A program made the translations under genes and the position numbers. A DNA stretch of 64,000 bases from CAZNXJ01 sp964577115 (GTDB lineage: Bacteria; Planctomycetota; Planctomycetia; Pirellulales; Pirellulaceae): assembly GCA_964577115.1 (NCBI GenBank), contig CAZNXJ010000002.1, positions 124,001 through 188,000 of the forward strand. Reading direction: 5' to 3'. The notes below the pieces were generated by a model. It made no database searches and was not told where the DNA came from. It was given only the letters and a program-made list of their open reading frames with translations. Position 1 is the first letter of the stretch; each line of letters begins with the position of its first letter. Shown in pieces: positions 45,977-54,915 of the stretch.

Positions 45977-47438
45977 GCCGTTTGAGATCATCGTCGGGCT
46001 GGAAGTCCACGTTCAGCTGCTCACCAAGACCAAGCTCTTCTGCCGCTGTAGTACCGAGTTTGGCAACCCGCCGAACACGCAAACCTGCCCGGTCTGTCTC
46101 GGCTTGCCCGGCGCGCTGCCGGTGCTCAATCGCCACGCCGTGGCGCTCGCGATCAAAACGGGACTGGCGCTACACTGCACGATTCCGCCGCAAACGAAGT
46201 GGGATCGCAAGAACTACTTTTACCCCGATTTGCCGAAGGGGTATCAGATCAGCCAGTTCGACTTGCCGCTGGCCAGCAACGGCTATCTCGAAATCCCGCC
46301 GTCGCAGCCGGAGGATGAACCGCGCCGCATCCGCATCTTGCGAGCTCACCTCGAAGAAGACGCGGGCAAGAGCATGCACGACGAGATCGCCGGGCGGCAG
46401 GATAGCCGCATCGATCTGAATCGCGCCGGCACCCCGTTGTTGGAAATCGTGTCGCAGCCCGACATCCGCTCGCCGCAGGAGGCAAAAGCGTACCTCAGCG
46501 AACTAAAACTGCTGCTCACCTACCTCGGCGTCTCCGACTGCAACATGCAGGAAGGCAGCCTGCGCGTGGATGCGAACGTCAACCTGCATATCCCGCACGA
46601 AGGCACGATCCAGGAAACGCCGATTGTTGAAGTCAAGAACATGAACAGCTTCCGAGCGGTCGAACGAGCGCTCGAATACGAAGCGCAGCGGCAGTACGAC
46701 GCGTGGCTCGAAGACCGCCTGACCCGGCAGCAGGCGCCCAAGCAGACGCGCGGCTGGGACGATCAGGCCGAGGTCACTCGTGTCCAGCGCGAAAAAGAAG
46801 AATCGAGCGACTACCGCTATTTCCCAGATCCCGATTTGATGCCGATCAAGATCGACGAAGCATGGCGCTTGAGCATCGAACGCGAGATTGGCGAAGTCCC
46901 GGCCGCGCTGCGTAAGCGACTCCAGACGGACTACGGGCTGGATGCTTACAGCGCGGATGTGCTCGTCAATCAAGGACGCGAGCTGGTCGACTATTTCCTC
47001 CACGTAGCGGACGCAACGGGCGATGCGCGGCGCGCGAGCAATTGGGTGCAGCAGGATGTGCTGCGGCTGCTCAAGGAGCGCAATGAAACGATTGGCCAGT
47101 TCCGCGTCCCCGCCGCGGCGCTCGCCGACCTACTACAGCGAACCGAGCGAGGTGAGTTGCCGCAGAGCCGCGCGAAGGAAGTGTTCGCCGAAATGGCCGC
47201 CTCCGGTGAAGCCGTCGAGGCGGTGCTGAAGCGGTTGGGCATCGAGCAGGTCAGTTCGAGCGAACTCGAAGCACTCTGCCAGGAACTGCTCGACGCTAAC
47301 CCGCGAATCGTTGCCGATGTGCGCGGCGGCAAGCAACAGGCGATCGGTGCGCTTGTCGGGCAAGCAAAGAAGCACAATCCCAACGCGAATCCCGCCGAGG
47401 TGAAACGGATTTGCCTCGAACTGATCGGCCGCATGTAA
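45969..47438 (+). CDS. gatB: Asp/Glu-tRNA amidotransferase subunit B
   Basis: A 489-residue kinase/transferase subunit which phosphorylates and amidates misacylated Asp-tRNA(Asn) or Glu-tRNA(Gln). Starts MDKPFEIIVGLEVHVQLLTKTKLFC with the usual active-site glutamate and histidine, and has zinc cysteines in CRCSTEFG and CPVCLGLPG, then the DLPKGYQISQFDLPL block and the C-terminal YqeY-like helical domain (about 330-489). The start was set at 45969, in the gatA overlap. It closes the gatCAB operon; the SAM hydrolase gene starts 100 bases later. Confidence 0.97.
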   Translation: MDKPFEIIVGLEVHVQLLTKTKLFCRCSTEFGNPPNTQTCPVCLGLPGALPVLNRHAVALAIKTGLALHCTIPPQTKWDRKNYFYPDLPKGYQISQFDLPLASNGYLEIPPSQPEDEPRRIRILRAHLEEDAGKSMHDEIAGRQDSRIDLNRAGTPLLEIVSQPDIRSPQEAKAYLSELKLLLTYLGVSDCNMQEGSLRVDANVNLHIPHEGTIQETPIVEVKNMNSFRAVERALEYEAQRQYDAWLEDRLTRQQAPKQTRGWDDQAEVTRVQREKEESSDYRYFPDPDLMPIKIDEAWRLSIEREIGEVPAALRKRLQTDYGLDAYSADVLVNQGRELVDYFLHVADATGDARRASNWVQQDVLRLLKERNETIGQFRVPAAALADLLQRTERGELPQSRAKEVFAEMAASGEAVEAVLKRLGIEQVSSSELEALCQELLDANPRIVADVRGGKQQAIGALVGQAKKHNPNANPAEVKRICLELIGRM

Positions 47439-47538
47439 CGAGCGCATGGACGTCTTGATGTCGCGGCGCGCAGGCACCTGTCACACGTCGCGCGCCGGAT
47501 TTACGGCTTTGCACAATCAGCGCAAGGTCCATTCCACG

Positions 47539-48324
47539 ATGAGCGCCATCGTTACGCTGACGTCCGATTTTTCGCTGGGCAGCCCGTACGTGGCCGCCAT
47601 GAAAGCCAGCGTGCTGGGCGTGTGCCGGTCGGTCACACTGGTCGACATTTGCCACGATGTCGCACCGCAGGATGTTCTGCACGGTGCGCTTGTCCTTGGC
47701 CAAGCGGTGTTTGAATTCCCACCGGGCACCATTCACCTGGCTGTAGTGGATCCCGGCGTGGGGACAGCGCGGCGGCTGGTCGCGCTAGCGGCGGGTGGTC
47801 ATCGCTTTGTCGGCCCGGACAACGGGCTATTCGAGCAGGTTTTGCGGCGAGGTGACTTTGAGCAGGTGGTGGAGCTCGCCGAGCCGCGATACTGGAGGCC
47901 CGAAGTCTCGGCCACGTTTCATGGCCGCGACATCATGGGGCCAGTGGCCGGCCATCTGGCGGCCGGTGTGGCGCTCGAAGCGCTTGGCCCATCGCTGTCT
48001 GCCGCCGATCTCGTGCGGCTCGACATCCCCCAGGCGCGCGTGACACCGGACGCCGTCGAAGGCGAGTGCCTCTATGTCGACTCGTTCGGAACTCTCGTGA
48101 CCAACATTCCTGGCACGGCCGTCGCCGGCCGAGAGGCCGAGGTCTATGTGGGCGAACAGCGCGTGCCGATCGTGCGCACGTATGGTGATCGATCGCGCGG
48201 CGAGCTGGTGGCGCTGGTGGGCAGTAGCGGCTGGCTGGAGGTTGCCGAGGTCGGTGGCAATGCTGCTCGTCGCCTGGCCTCGGCCGCAGGCACACCCCTA
48301 TCCGTCCAGTACGCGAAATCGTAA
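47539..48324 (+). CDS. SAM hydroxide adenosyltransferase (DUF62, chlorinase/fluorinase family)
   Basis: A 261-residue member of the family that hydrolyses S-adenosylmethionine to adenosine and methionine, or in a few species halogenates it. N-terminal blocks are TLTSDFSLGSPYVAAMK (D10), VDPGVGT and GPDNGLFE; the middle block FHGRDIMGPVAGHLA; and the C-terminal beta barrel begins EGECLYVDSFGTLVTNI. There is no chloride-loop sequence to suggest halogenation. The ATG at 47539 with an AAGG upstream gives the family start; a longer frame from 47446 is unlikely. A detached copy of its C-terminal domain follows at 48447. Confidence 0.9.
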   Translation: MSAIVTLTSDFSLGSPYVAAMKASVLGVCRSVTLVDICHDVAPQDVLHGALVLGQAVFEFPPGTIHLAVVDPGVGTARRLVALAAGGHRFVGPDNGLFEQVLRRGDFEQVVELAEPRYWRPEVSATFHGRDIMGPVAGHLAAGVALEALGPSLSAADLVRLDIPQARVTPDAVEGECLYVDSFGTLVTNIPGTAVAGREAEVYVGEQRVPIVRTYGDRSRGELVALVGSSGWLEVAEVGGNAARRLASAAGTPLSVQYAKS

Positions 48325-48364
48325 CCCACTCGAACCGGGCCGCTCAAAAAAGGGATGTCAATGC

Positions 48365-48393
48365 TTGGCCCATGGTCGTACAAAACCTAGAAT
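48365..48393 (+). promoter_or_regulatory. Promoter for the small DUF62-C-like gene and bioA
   Basis: TTGGCC (48365-48370), 17 bases and TAGAAT (48388-48393) are an acceptable -35/-10 pair placed 54 bases before the small gene. It suggests that the small gene and bioA form a separate transcript from the upstream SAM hydrolase. Confidence 0.5.
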
Positions 48394-48446
48394 GTCGGCC
48401 ACATGCACCCCAAGTTTCCTAACTTCCTTTGACGGAGCCGGTGCTG

Positions 48447-48734
48447 GTGGCCAGCAGGATAGAAGGACAAGTCGTGGCAATTTCGCCGCGCGGCAACCTG
48501 ATCACGGACATCACCGCCGAGCAGTTGCAACGTGCGCCGACCGACGAGCGTGTGCGCATCATCTGCGACGAACACGAAACGCAGGGCATTTTCACCAATG
48601 GCCACAACGAGCCCGAGGCGACGTTCCTGGCGCTCGTGGGTGAACAGGGCGCTCTAGAGCTCGAAATCGTTGGCCTCAGTGCAAGCGATATGCTCGGGAT
48701 TCGCGTCGGCGAGAAGGTCGTGGTGGAATGGTAG
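48447..48734 (+). CDS. Stand-alone protein resembling the C-terminal domain of SAM hydrolases
   Basis: About 95 residues. The run GQVVAISPRGNLITDI is the start of the DUF62 C-terminal beta barrel (compare the hydrolase at 47539, ECLYVDSFGTLVTNI), and later GIFTNGHNEPEATFLALVG with SASDMLGIRVGEKVVVEW follows the same strand order to the end. In the full enzyme this barrel packs against the partner subunit and contributes to the adenine site. A GTG at 48447 has GGAG 9 bases upstream; a GTG at 48441 and a TTG at 48429 are other possible starts. There is no N-terminal catalytic domain. It could bind SAM or nucleoside, or be a partner of the hydrolase; both are guesses. Confidence 0.72.
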   Translation: MASRIEGQVVAISPRGNLITDITAEQLQRAPTDERVRIICDEHETQGIFTNGHNEPEATFLALVGEQGALELEIVGLSASDMLGIRVGEKVVVEW

Positions 48735-48771
48735 CGCCGCTCGTAGCGCGAACGCCACTGGTATCGCGGAC

Positions 48772-50166
48772 ATGATAGAGCCGAATTCGCCCGCACCGCG
48801 GGGTGCTGCTGCGCGCCCGTGTCCTACTGCCGAACAACTGGCGGCCTGGGACCGCGAAGTACTTTGGCATCCCTTCACGCAGATGCAGGAGTACGTGCCG
48901 CTGATTATCGAGCGGGCACGGGGCTGCCGGCTCGTCGCGATCGACGGCCGTGAGTATCTCGACGGAGTCAGCAGCCTCTGGTGCAATGTGCACGGGCATG
49001 CGCACCCCCGGCTGGATGCGGCACTCCGCCGGCAGCTCGACAAAGTCGCTCACGTCACGCTACTCGGCATGAGTTGCCCCGTAACGATCGAACTCGCTCG
49101 GCGGCTGGTCGACGTGGCACCGGGCGGACTCGCGCACGTTTTCTTTTCCAGCGATGGGGCCTCCGCAGTCGAAGCTGGGCTGAAGATGGCCTTCCAGTTC
49201 TGGCAGCAAACGTCGCCGGCGCGTCCCAATAAAACAAAGTTCATTGCGCTCGACGAAGCCTACCACGGTGATACGCTCGGCAGTGTCAGCGTCGGGGGCG
49301 TCGACCGCTTCCACCGGTTGTTTCGGCCGCTCTTGTTTGACGTGGTTCGCGCGCCGCTGCCGGACACGTACCGTCTGCCCGAAGGTGTACGCCGCGAGGA
49401 CGCGGCGGGCTATTACCTGAACCGGCTCGAAGAGGTCCTCGAGCAACATCATCACGAGGTTGCCGCCATCATTCTCGAGCCGCTAGTGCAAGGCGCTGCC
49501 GGCATGGTCATGCACCCACCGGGATTCTTGCGCGGCGTACGGGAGCTGGCCGATCGATATGAGGTGCTGCTGATCGCCGATGAAGTCGCCGTCGGCTTCG
49601 GCCGCACGGGGACGCTGTTTGCCTGCGAGCGCGAGCAGGTGGTTCCGGATCTTCTGTGCCTGGGCAAGGGGCTGACGGCCGGCTACCTGCCGCTCTCCGC
49701 CACGTTGGCCACGGATCGGATCTGGCAGGCGTTTCTGGGGAGTCACGCCGAGTGGAAACAGTTTTCGCACGGGCATACGTTTGGGGGAAATCCGCTCGCC
49801 GCCGCGGTCGCGCTGGAGTCGCTGGACGTTTTTGAAGACGAGCGAGTGCTGGAAGGGCTGCCGGAGAAGATCGAGCGGCTCGCACAGCGCTTGGCACCGC
49901 TGGCCGATCGGACTCCTGTGGGCAACGTGCGGCAGTGCGGGTTGATTGCGGCGGTCGAGCTAGTGGCCGACCGGGCCACGCGACAGCCGTTCCCCGCTGA
50001 AGAACGCCGCGGGGCGCGCGTTTGTCGCCGAGCGCTCGAGCACGGCGTGTGGCTCCGGCCGCTCGGCGATGTGCTCGTCATCATGCCACCGCTTAGCGCG
50101 ACGCTCGACGAAATCGACACGATCGTCGACGCCATCGACAGGAGCCTCGTGGAGGAATTCGGCTAA
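48772..50166 (+). CDS. bioA: Adenosylmethionine-8-amino-7-oxononanoate aminotransferase
   Basis: A PLP aminotransferase that makes 7,8-diaminopelargonate for biotin with SAM as the amino donor. The 464-residue protein has WHPFTQMQEY near the N-terminus, the BioA mark, then SSLWCNVHGHAHPRLD, FFSSDGASAVEAGLKMA, LDEAYHGDTLGS, LIADEVAVGFGRTG and LGKGLTAGYLPLS with the Schiff-base lysine K299. The ATG at 48772 is 37 bases after the stop of the small SAM-hydrolase-like gene, so they are probably co-transcribed; no other bio gene is in the window. Confidence 0.95.
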   Translation: MIEPNSPAPRGAAARPCPTAEQLAAWDREVLWHPFTQMQEYVPLIIERARGCRLVAIDGREYLDGVSSLWCNVHGHAHPRLDAALRRQLDKVAHVTLLGMSCPVTIELARRLVDVAPGGLAHVFFSSDGASAVEAGLKMAFQFWQQTSPARPNKTKFIALDEAYHGDTLGSVSVGGVDRFHRLFRPLLFDVVRAPLPDTYRLPEGVRREDAAGYYLNRLEEVLEQHHHEVAAIILEPLVQGAAGMVMHPPGFLRGVRELADRYEVLLIADEVAVGFGRTGTLFACEREQVVPDLLCLGKGLTAGYLPLSATLATDRIWQAFLGSHAEWKQFSHGHTFGGNPLAAAVALESLDVFEDERVLEGLPEKIERLAQRLAPLADRTPVGNVRQCGLIAAVELVADRATRQPFPAEERRGARVCRRALEHGVWLRPLGDVLVIMPPLSATLDEIDTIVDAIDRSLVEEFG

Positions 50167-50273
50167 GCCGTCGCCTGCAACGGTCCTACGGCAAGGCGGC
50201 GTTGCATGAATGGACTTCGCGTACACACCTGCGCGGTGCTGCGCTTCGAGGCGCTCGTTCTGGTGCGGGCCCT

Positions 50274-51293
50274 TTACTGCGACGCCGAGCGGGTGCCCTG
50301 GGGCGAACCGCCGATCAGGCGGCCTTCAGGCAAAGGCCGCGCGGCGGTGAGAAAGCCGAGCTTGTAGATCTCGGACTTGATCTGCCGGAACTGATCGAAG
50401 CTATCCGGATAGACCCAAATGGTTACCGTCGTGTCATTGGGGCGCACCGTGGCCAACAGCGAACGGAAATGGCTGTTGGGCTCGAGAGCCCGTTCAACGG
50501 GTTCTCCGAGATCTTCGCTAACCGGCACCAGTTGGAAGTGATCGAGTTCGATGCGCCGCTGCACGACGATCCCCATCTTGGTGGCGGTCGAGGACTCGAC
50601 TTTCTTCAGCGTGTAGCGAATCCGGAACCCGCCCACCGGACCGGCTGTTTCCGTGATGCTGTTGGCGTTCTCGAGCTTCCACAGCTGGTTCGACGCTTCT
50701 TCCTTAAGCCGCTCGACGACTTCATCCCACGGCAAATGCGTGAGCTTGCCTCTGAGCAGCCGGAAGTGCAGTTCTTTGCCGAACACGGTCTTCGCCATGG
50801 GCGTCGGCAGATGTTCGATGATGCTCGTCGCCGCCGTGTTGTTTTCGGCCACATTGCGCGCCTGCTCGATTTCCGCCAACTGGCGTTTGAGCTGCTCGGC
50901 CTGCGCGTGCAATTCGAGCTGCCGCCGTTCGTGATCGCTCAGCGACGACTTTTCTTGTTCGAGCGTTTGGTCGGCGAGCGTGATGAGTGTCAGGATCTTG
51001 TCACGTTCGCGCTGCCGGTAAGCCACTTCGAGTTCGTGCCGCTTGATCTTCGCTGCGATTTCATGAATGTCGTTCTGTACGGCGTCGGCAGCTTTCTGCG
51101 CGCGGGCGACGTCCGCTTCGGTCGGGCCGGGCGGAGGGTTTTCCTGGGGGGCGGCATCGAGGTAGGCTTCCTTCGTGCAGACGCCCACCACCATCACGAG
51201 GATGATGAGGATGCCGACGAGGTTGGCAACCACGTCCAGGAATGAATCCTGGCCGGGAGCCATATCGTCATCGTTTGTTGCGCGGCGCCTCAC
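50274..51293 (-). CDS. ExbD/MotB-like coiled-coil membrane protein, third gene of channel operon
   Basis: With a GTG start at 51293, which overlaps the upstream stop as GTGA, it has 339 residues; an ATG at 51263 (MAPGQDSF) is the alternative. One membrane helix (DSFLDVVANLVGILIILVMVVGV) carries an aspartate at its start, the position of the proton-carrying aspartate in ExbD/TolR. It is followed by a long coiled coil (about 60-155) and a C-terminal domain of beta-alpha character (about 170-320). The three genes 54201-50274 overlap or nearly touch, in the order channel - coiled coil - coiled coil. The C-terminal domain is unfamiliar. Confidence 0.75.
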   Translation of the reverse strand: MRRRATNDDDMAPGQDSFLDVVANLVGILIILVMVVGVCTKEAYLDAAPQENPPPGPTEADVARAQKAADAVQNDIHEIAAKIKRHELEVAYRQRERDKILTLITLADQTLEQEKSSLSDHERRQLELHAQAEQLKRQLAEIEQARNVAENNTAATSIIEHLPTPMAKTVFGKELHFRLLRGKLTHLPWDEVVERLKEEASNQLWKLENANSITETAGPVGGFRIRYTLKKVESSTATKMGIVVQRRIELDHFQLVPVSEDLGEPVERALEPNSHFRSLLATVRPNDTTVTIWVYPDSFDQFRQIKSEIYKLGFLTAARPLPEGRLIGGSPQGTRSASQ

Positions 51294-52864
51294 TGCGCTT
51301 CCCTCATAATTTCGAGCCCGCTGTCGGTCAGCAGATATTTCAGCTGCTCGTAGCGGTGTTCTGCATCGGGCGCGACGACCACTTTGAGTTGCGGGCTCCA
51401 GTAGCCGCCGAGCGGCGCCAGACCCCAGCGCTTCATGCGCTGCTGCATCGCCTGAACGCACTGGTCGATCGCGCGCGTTGGATCCTGTTCGAACGGAAAA
51501 TACTGGGGAGCTTGATTGCTGCCCGGCTCTGGGGTCAAAACCAGCCGGTCGGCTTCGCACACGAGGCGCACCGGTCGGCGATAGCCTGTGGCGTGCGCTG
51601 TTTTACCGTCGAGCGCCCAGTCGGCTCCTCGGGATTCCGCCATCGTCGGCATATTCATCGACGGCGCAGCGCCCCCGCCGGGTGCGCCGACGTTCGCCCC
51701 GACCGCCAGACTCGCGCCATTGCTGCCGGATTGGCCCGTCACATCGGCCTGTTGTGATTGCTGTTCGGAACTACCGGCGCCGCTCGACGGCTTGCGCGCC
51801 ACGTCGCTCTTACCGCGCCCGCTCCCGGTACCGCCGAACCCCGCGCCGACGCCCTTGCCGGGGCCGCCGAAATCGCCGCCCAGGGGCACGACACCGCCGC
51901 CCGAGTGACTGACGACAAAGCCACCGGCGCGCGGACCGGCTGGCATTGCGGCGCGGAGGCGAGCTTGCCGGCTGCGTGCATCCGCGATGGCCTTCTGGAG
52001 CAAAGCGGCCAGCGCGGGATCTGGAGGCGGATAGTTGAGCTGCACTTCGTCCGAAACGAGCTCGTAGCCGAATTCATCCTCCCAGCCGCTCATCGCCTCG
52101 CGCGCCACGCCGTAGCCGGCGACGCCATCGGGCCGCACGATCAGCAGCGGGTAGGGCTCTTCGGACATCGCCTGCCCGCTGTTGCGCATGTAATACTCGC
52201 GAATCGCCCGCAGAGCGGCATCGAGCGGATTGCCGGGGCCGAGCGGCCCGTCGAAGTCTTCGGGGCGGAGCACCACGTTTTCGGGACGCAGAATAATACC
52301 CCGCTCGGTGCATTCGATATATATCGGTCGCCGCGTGGTTCCGTTGGGACCCGGGTACGGGATGATCGTAAACGTTCTTTTCTGCTGCGCCGCACGTTCC
52401 CGCGCAGCGGCCAATTCCTTCTCAGCGCGCGCGAGCTGCTGCTCGAGCGCGGCGAGTTCCGCCGCAATGACCGCTTCATCGGTTTGCCGATTTTCCCGCA
52501 GCCGCTGGAGCTCGGCTACCTCGCTCTTGAGCTGCTGCCAGCGCTGCTCGAGTTCGCGGATGTGGTCTTCGAGATGTGCGAGCTGCAAACGCTTGTTGGC
52601 CAGCTGCTGTTGAATCTCCTGACGCTGCTGCGCGAGCACCTCGCTCCGCCACTCGGCATCCTCCAGCGCCATCTGACGCGCTTCGATTTCGGCGCGGTCG
52701 TGCCGCGTTGCCGGTTCCGCTTCGACCGCGTTGGCATGCACGCGTGCCTGCTGCACGACGATGACCAACAGCACGATCAGCGCCCCCATCGTGCAGATCA
52801 GCACGGCGAGGAACGGAAACAGCGAGATGCCGACGCTCGATTTTCGCGGCAATCTGCGTCTCAT
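51290..52864 (-). CDS. ExbD-like N-terminal helix, coiled coil, Gly-rich linker; second gene of channel operon
   Basis: A 524-residue protein with the N-terminal membrane helix SLFPFLAVLICTMGALIVLLV, as in ExbD-like proteins of planctomycetes but without a helix aspartate, a coiled coil (about 35-160, rich in Glu/Gln/Arg), a small domain (about 160-320) with TIIPYPGPNGT and RPIYIECTERG, a Gly/Ser/Gln-rich linker (about 330-410) and a C-terminal repeat of the same kind of domain (about 420-524, VRLVCEADRLVLTPEPG). The start ATG overlaps the end of the proton-channel gene as ATGA. The repeated domain with IYIECTERGI and RLVCEADRLVL suggests internal duplication. Confidence 0.75.
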   Translation of the reverse strand: MRRRLPRKSSVGISLFPFLAVLICTMGALIVLLVIVVQQARVHANAVEAEPATRHDRAEIEARQMALEDAEWRSEVLAQQRQEIQQQLANKRLQLAHLEDHIRELEQRWQQLKSEVAELQRLRENRQTDEAVIAAELAALEQQLARAEKELAAARERAAQQKRTFTIIPYPGPNGTTRRPIYIECTERGIILRPENVVLRPEDFDGPLGPGNPLDAALRAIREYYMRNSGQAMSEEPYPLLIVRPDGVAGYGVAREAMSGWEDEFGYELVSDEVQLNYPPPDPALAALLQKAIADARSRQARLRAAMPAGPRAGGFVVSHSGGGVVPLGGDFGGPGKGVGAGFGGTGSGRGKSDVARKPSSGAGSSEQQSQQADVTGQSGSNGASLAVGANVGAPGGGAAPSMNMPTMAESRGADWALDGKTAHATGYRRPVRLVCEADRLVLTPEPGSNQAPQYFPFEQDPTRAIDQCVQAMQQRMKRWGLAPLGGYWSPQLKVVVAPDAEHRYEQLKYLLTDSGLEIMREAQ

Positions 52865-54201
52865 GCCGCTCGCTCACTAGAGGTCGAAGCGGAAGTGATC
52901 TCCACACGACGCGACTCGGATGCTCCGCCGGCGCGGGCGCTGAGCATATGGACGGCGGCCGTCAGCGTGAGCAGCGTCTCTTCGAAATTCCGCGCACCGG
53001 CAAGCGTGGTCAGGTTCTCGTTCAAAGCGCGTTCGAGTTGGATGACGTCGCCCGTGGCGCGCATTGCCTCGGACATGATTTCGCCTTGGCGCTGGAGCGC
53101 TTGTTGCTGAGCGAGCAACGCATGCGAGCACTGTTCGAGCGTCTCGTTCCATTGCCGCCAGCGCTCGTCGAACTTCTCCGTCGCCGCCCCGTTCCATTCG
53201 CTGAGCCGCTCGGCGTGGCGCGCGAGCGATTCATCCAGTGAGGCCGTGATCGCCTTTTGCAGCGTGGCACCGGTACTTGAGATCTGCTGCTGCCACTGCG
53301 TGCTCGTCGCCTCAAATACCTCACGCCACAGCTCGGTTTGCCGAGCGACAAGGCTTTCGGCCGCGCGCATCACCGTGTAGCACATCCGCTCGACTGTGGC
53401 CACGTTCGGATCGCGGCTGACCTCGCCCGTTTCAAAACGGCCGTTGAGGATGGCGAGCGTCTGCTGTTCGACGGTCGCCAGCATTTCGCCTTCAACGCGT
53501 TCGACCAGGAACTGGGTAAACATCAGGCCGATCGACAGTGTCAGGGCGAGCGCGGTGGTGTCGAACGCGATATAGAGACCGGCGAGTAGCCCTTCCATCG
53601 CTTTTGCCGGATCCGTGGCGAGCTGTGTGGGGTCGAGATTGCCTAGCGCCTTCGCAATCCCCATGACCGTACCGAGAAAGCCCAGCATCGGAATGGCCCA
53701 GATCACGATGCGGGGTAGCGCGAGACTGTCGTGTTGCCGTTCGAGACTGCGATCGGCGAGGTATTTGAGTTCTTCATCGAGCGCCGCCGCCGATCCCTGT
53801 CGTTGAACATGCAGCAGCGCGTCGCGGAGCCGTTGGCCCAAATGCGAGTCGCGAAAACGCTGCGGAGCCGCGGCGAGCTGCGCGAGCAGCCCCGAGGCGT
53901 CCGAAGCTCCGCGCGCCTCGCCTTCGCGGAGCGGGTCGAGGGGGCAGTCGCTATGCGTCCGGCTCTGCAAAACAATATCGCCCAGCTTCAACACCAGGGC
54001 GGCAAGGCCAATGAAAAACAGCGCCGCCTCGGCGTATGGCACCGGGTGCCCGGTGAAGTAGCGGCGCGTAATCGGCCAGTCCAAGGGTCCGCCAAACAGC
54101 GCCAGATAAAAACCGCTACAGGCACCCAGGCCGAGGATCAGCGGCCAGCCGAGCCCGCCAAGAGCATTCCAGATGGCGCTCGTTTCGCGTTTCTTCGTCA
54201 C
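52861..54201 (-). CDS. MotA/TolQ/ExbB-family proton channel with long C-terminal coiled coil
   Basis: A 446-residue protein with four predicted membrane helices (about 16-36, 56-76, 164-186, 208-232). The core signature PMLGFLGTVMGIAKAL and LAGLYIAFDTTALALTLSIGLMFTQ match the conserved MotA/TolQ/ExbB channel helices. The long C-terminal region (about 250-430) is helical and coiled-coil-like, so a cytoplasmic arm is expected, as in the ZorA and MotA families but longer than in TolQ. It begins an operon with two ExbD/MotB-like partners. Such channels use proton or ion flow to drive movement of the partner across the envelope; the task here is not known. Confidence 0.88.
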   Translation of the reverse strand: MTKKRETSAIWNALGGLGWPLILGLGACSGFYLALFGGPLDWPITRRYFTGHPVPYAEAALFFIGLAALVLKLGDIVLQSRTHSDCPLDPLREGEARGASDASGLLAQLAAAPQRFRDSHLGQRLRDALLHVQRQGSAAALDEELKYLADRSLERQHDSLALPRIVIWAIPMLGFLGTVMGIAKALGNLDPTQLATDPAKAMEGLLAGLYIAFDTTALALTLSIGLMFTQFLVERVEGEMLATVEQQTLAILNGRFETGEVSRDPNVATVERMCYTVMRAAESLVARQTELWREVFEATSTQWQQQISSTGATLQKAITASLDESLARHAERLSEWNGAATEKFDERWRQWNETLEQCSHALLAQQQALQRQGEIMSEAMRATGDVIQLERALNENLTTLAGARNFEETLLTLTAAVHMLSARAGGASESRRVEITSASTSSERAA

Positions 54202-54501
54202 GGCAAGATTCCCTTCTGCCCTGCGGCTACGATGGATCTACGCGTATTTCGCTCGTTTGCGTGTTCTTAGTTTTCGGGTGTCATTTGCGAATGCGGGGCT
54301 CGGGGCGGCGAGCAACGACGCTTTCCCGGCAAGGCCGCGCAGCCGGCGCCGAACGCCTTCTGGCGGCTTGGCCTTAAAATCGGCGTAATCGTTACAGTTT
54401 GTTGATTCAATCTGTTCGGTTTTTCCTGCTCGACCGTCCCGCTCGCCTTCCCGGGAACAACCGGCAAGATCACGAAAGATCCGCCCTGTGCCGGTCGATA
54501 A

Positions 54502-54573
54502 ATGGACTATCAACGCGGCAAGATGAAAACGGCCGCGGTGACAAACACCCATCTTTTGCCAGTCAACCGCTGA
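54502..54573 (+). other. Candidate small frame before orphan terminator
   Basis: A 23-codon frame (starting MDYQRGKMKTAAV) ends 30 bases before the orphan terminator at 54603. It has no clear Shine-Dalgarno. It could be a leader peptide or a chance frame; the only reason to note it is its position directly before a terminator without a gene. Confidence 0.2.
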
Positions 54574-54602
54574 CGCGCATTCATAATCCCAGGGGGGAAA
54601 CA

Positions 54603-54639
54603 GCCCGGCGTGGACACCGCGTTCACGTCGGGCCTTTTT
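54603..54639 (+). terminator. Orphan intrinsic terminator
   Basis: A ten-pair stem with one G-U pair (GCCCGGCGTG with CACGTCGGGC), an 11-base loop and CTTTTTC follow the rules for an intrinsic terminator on the plus strand. The next plus-strand gene upstream is bioA, 4.4 kb away, so it must serve an unannotated transcript or be an attenuator. Confidence 0.75.
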
Positions 54640-54915
54640 CGTTCTTGGCGGCACTTCCCGCCCGACCCTGCCCGCCAGCCAACTCGGCGGGCGGCGAACT
54701 CTACGACAGCCGCCGCCCAAGCGTCAAGCCAGGCCGCCGCGAGCGTGGCCCGTGAGCCCGTGCTCTGGCTCGGTGGCAAACCCGGCAAACGACAGGCCCC
54801 TCGACCAGTGTCGCTTTTCTCGCTCGCAGGGGAGGGTGCGCATCCCCACACGCGCCCATGGTTCGTTTATAGTGGTACGCTGAGGCGTGTCCGGCGCGTG
54901 GGCCGGCGAAAAAGC

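Noticed and set aside
47539..48324. Fluorinase or chlorinase activity
   Set aside because: The overall family includes halogenases, but the halide-loop sequence is not visible and the protein matches the ordinary SAM hydrolase pattern.
52861..54201. ZorA of a Zorya anti-phage system
   Set aside because: The channel and a partner resemble ZorA/ZorB in layout, but there is no peptidoglycan-binding OmpA-like domain in the partner and no ZorC, ZorD or ZorE gene nearby.
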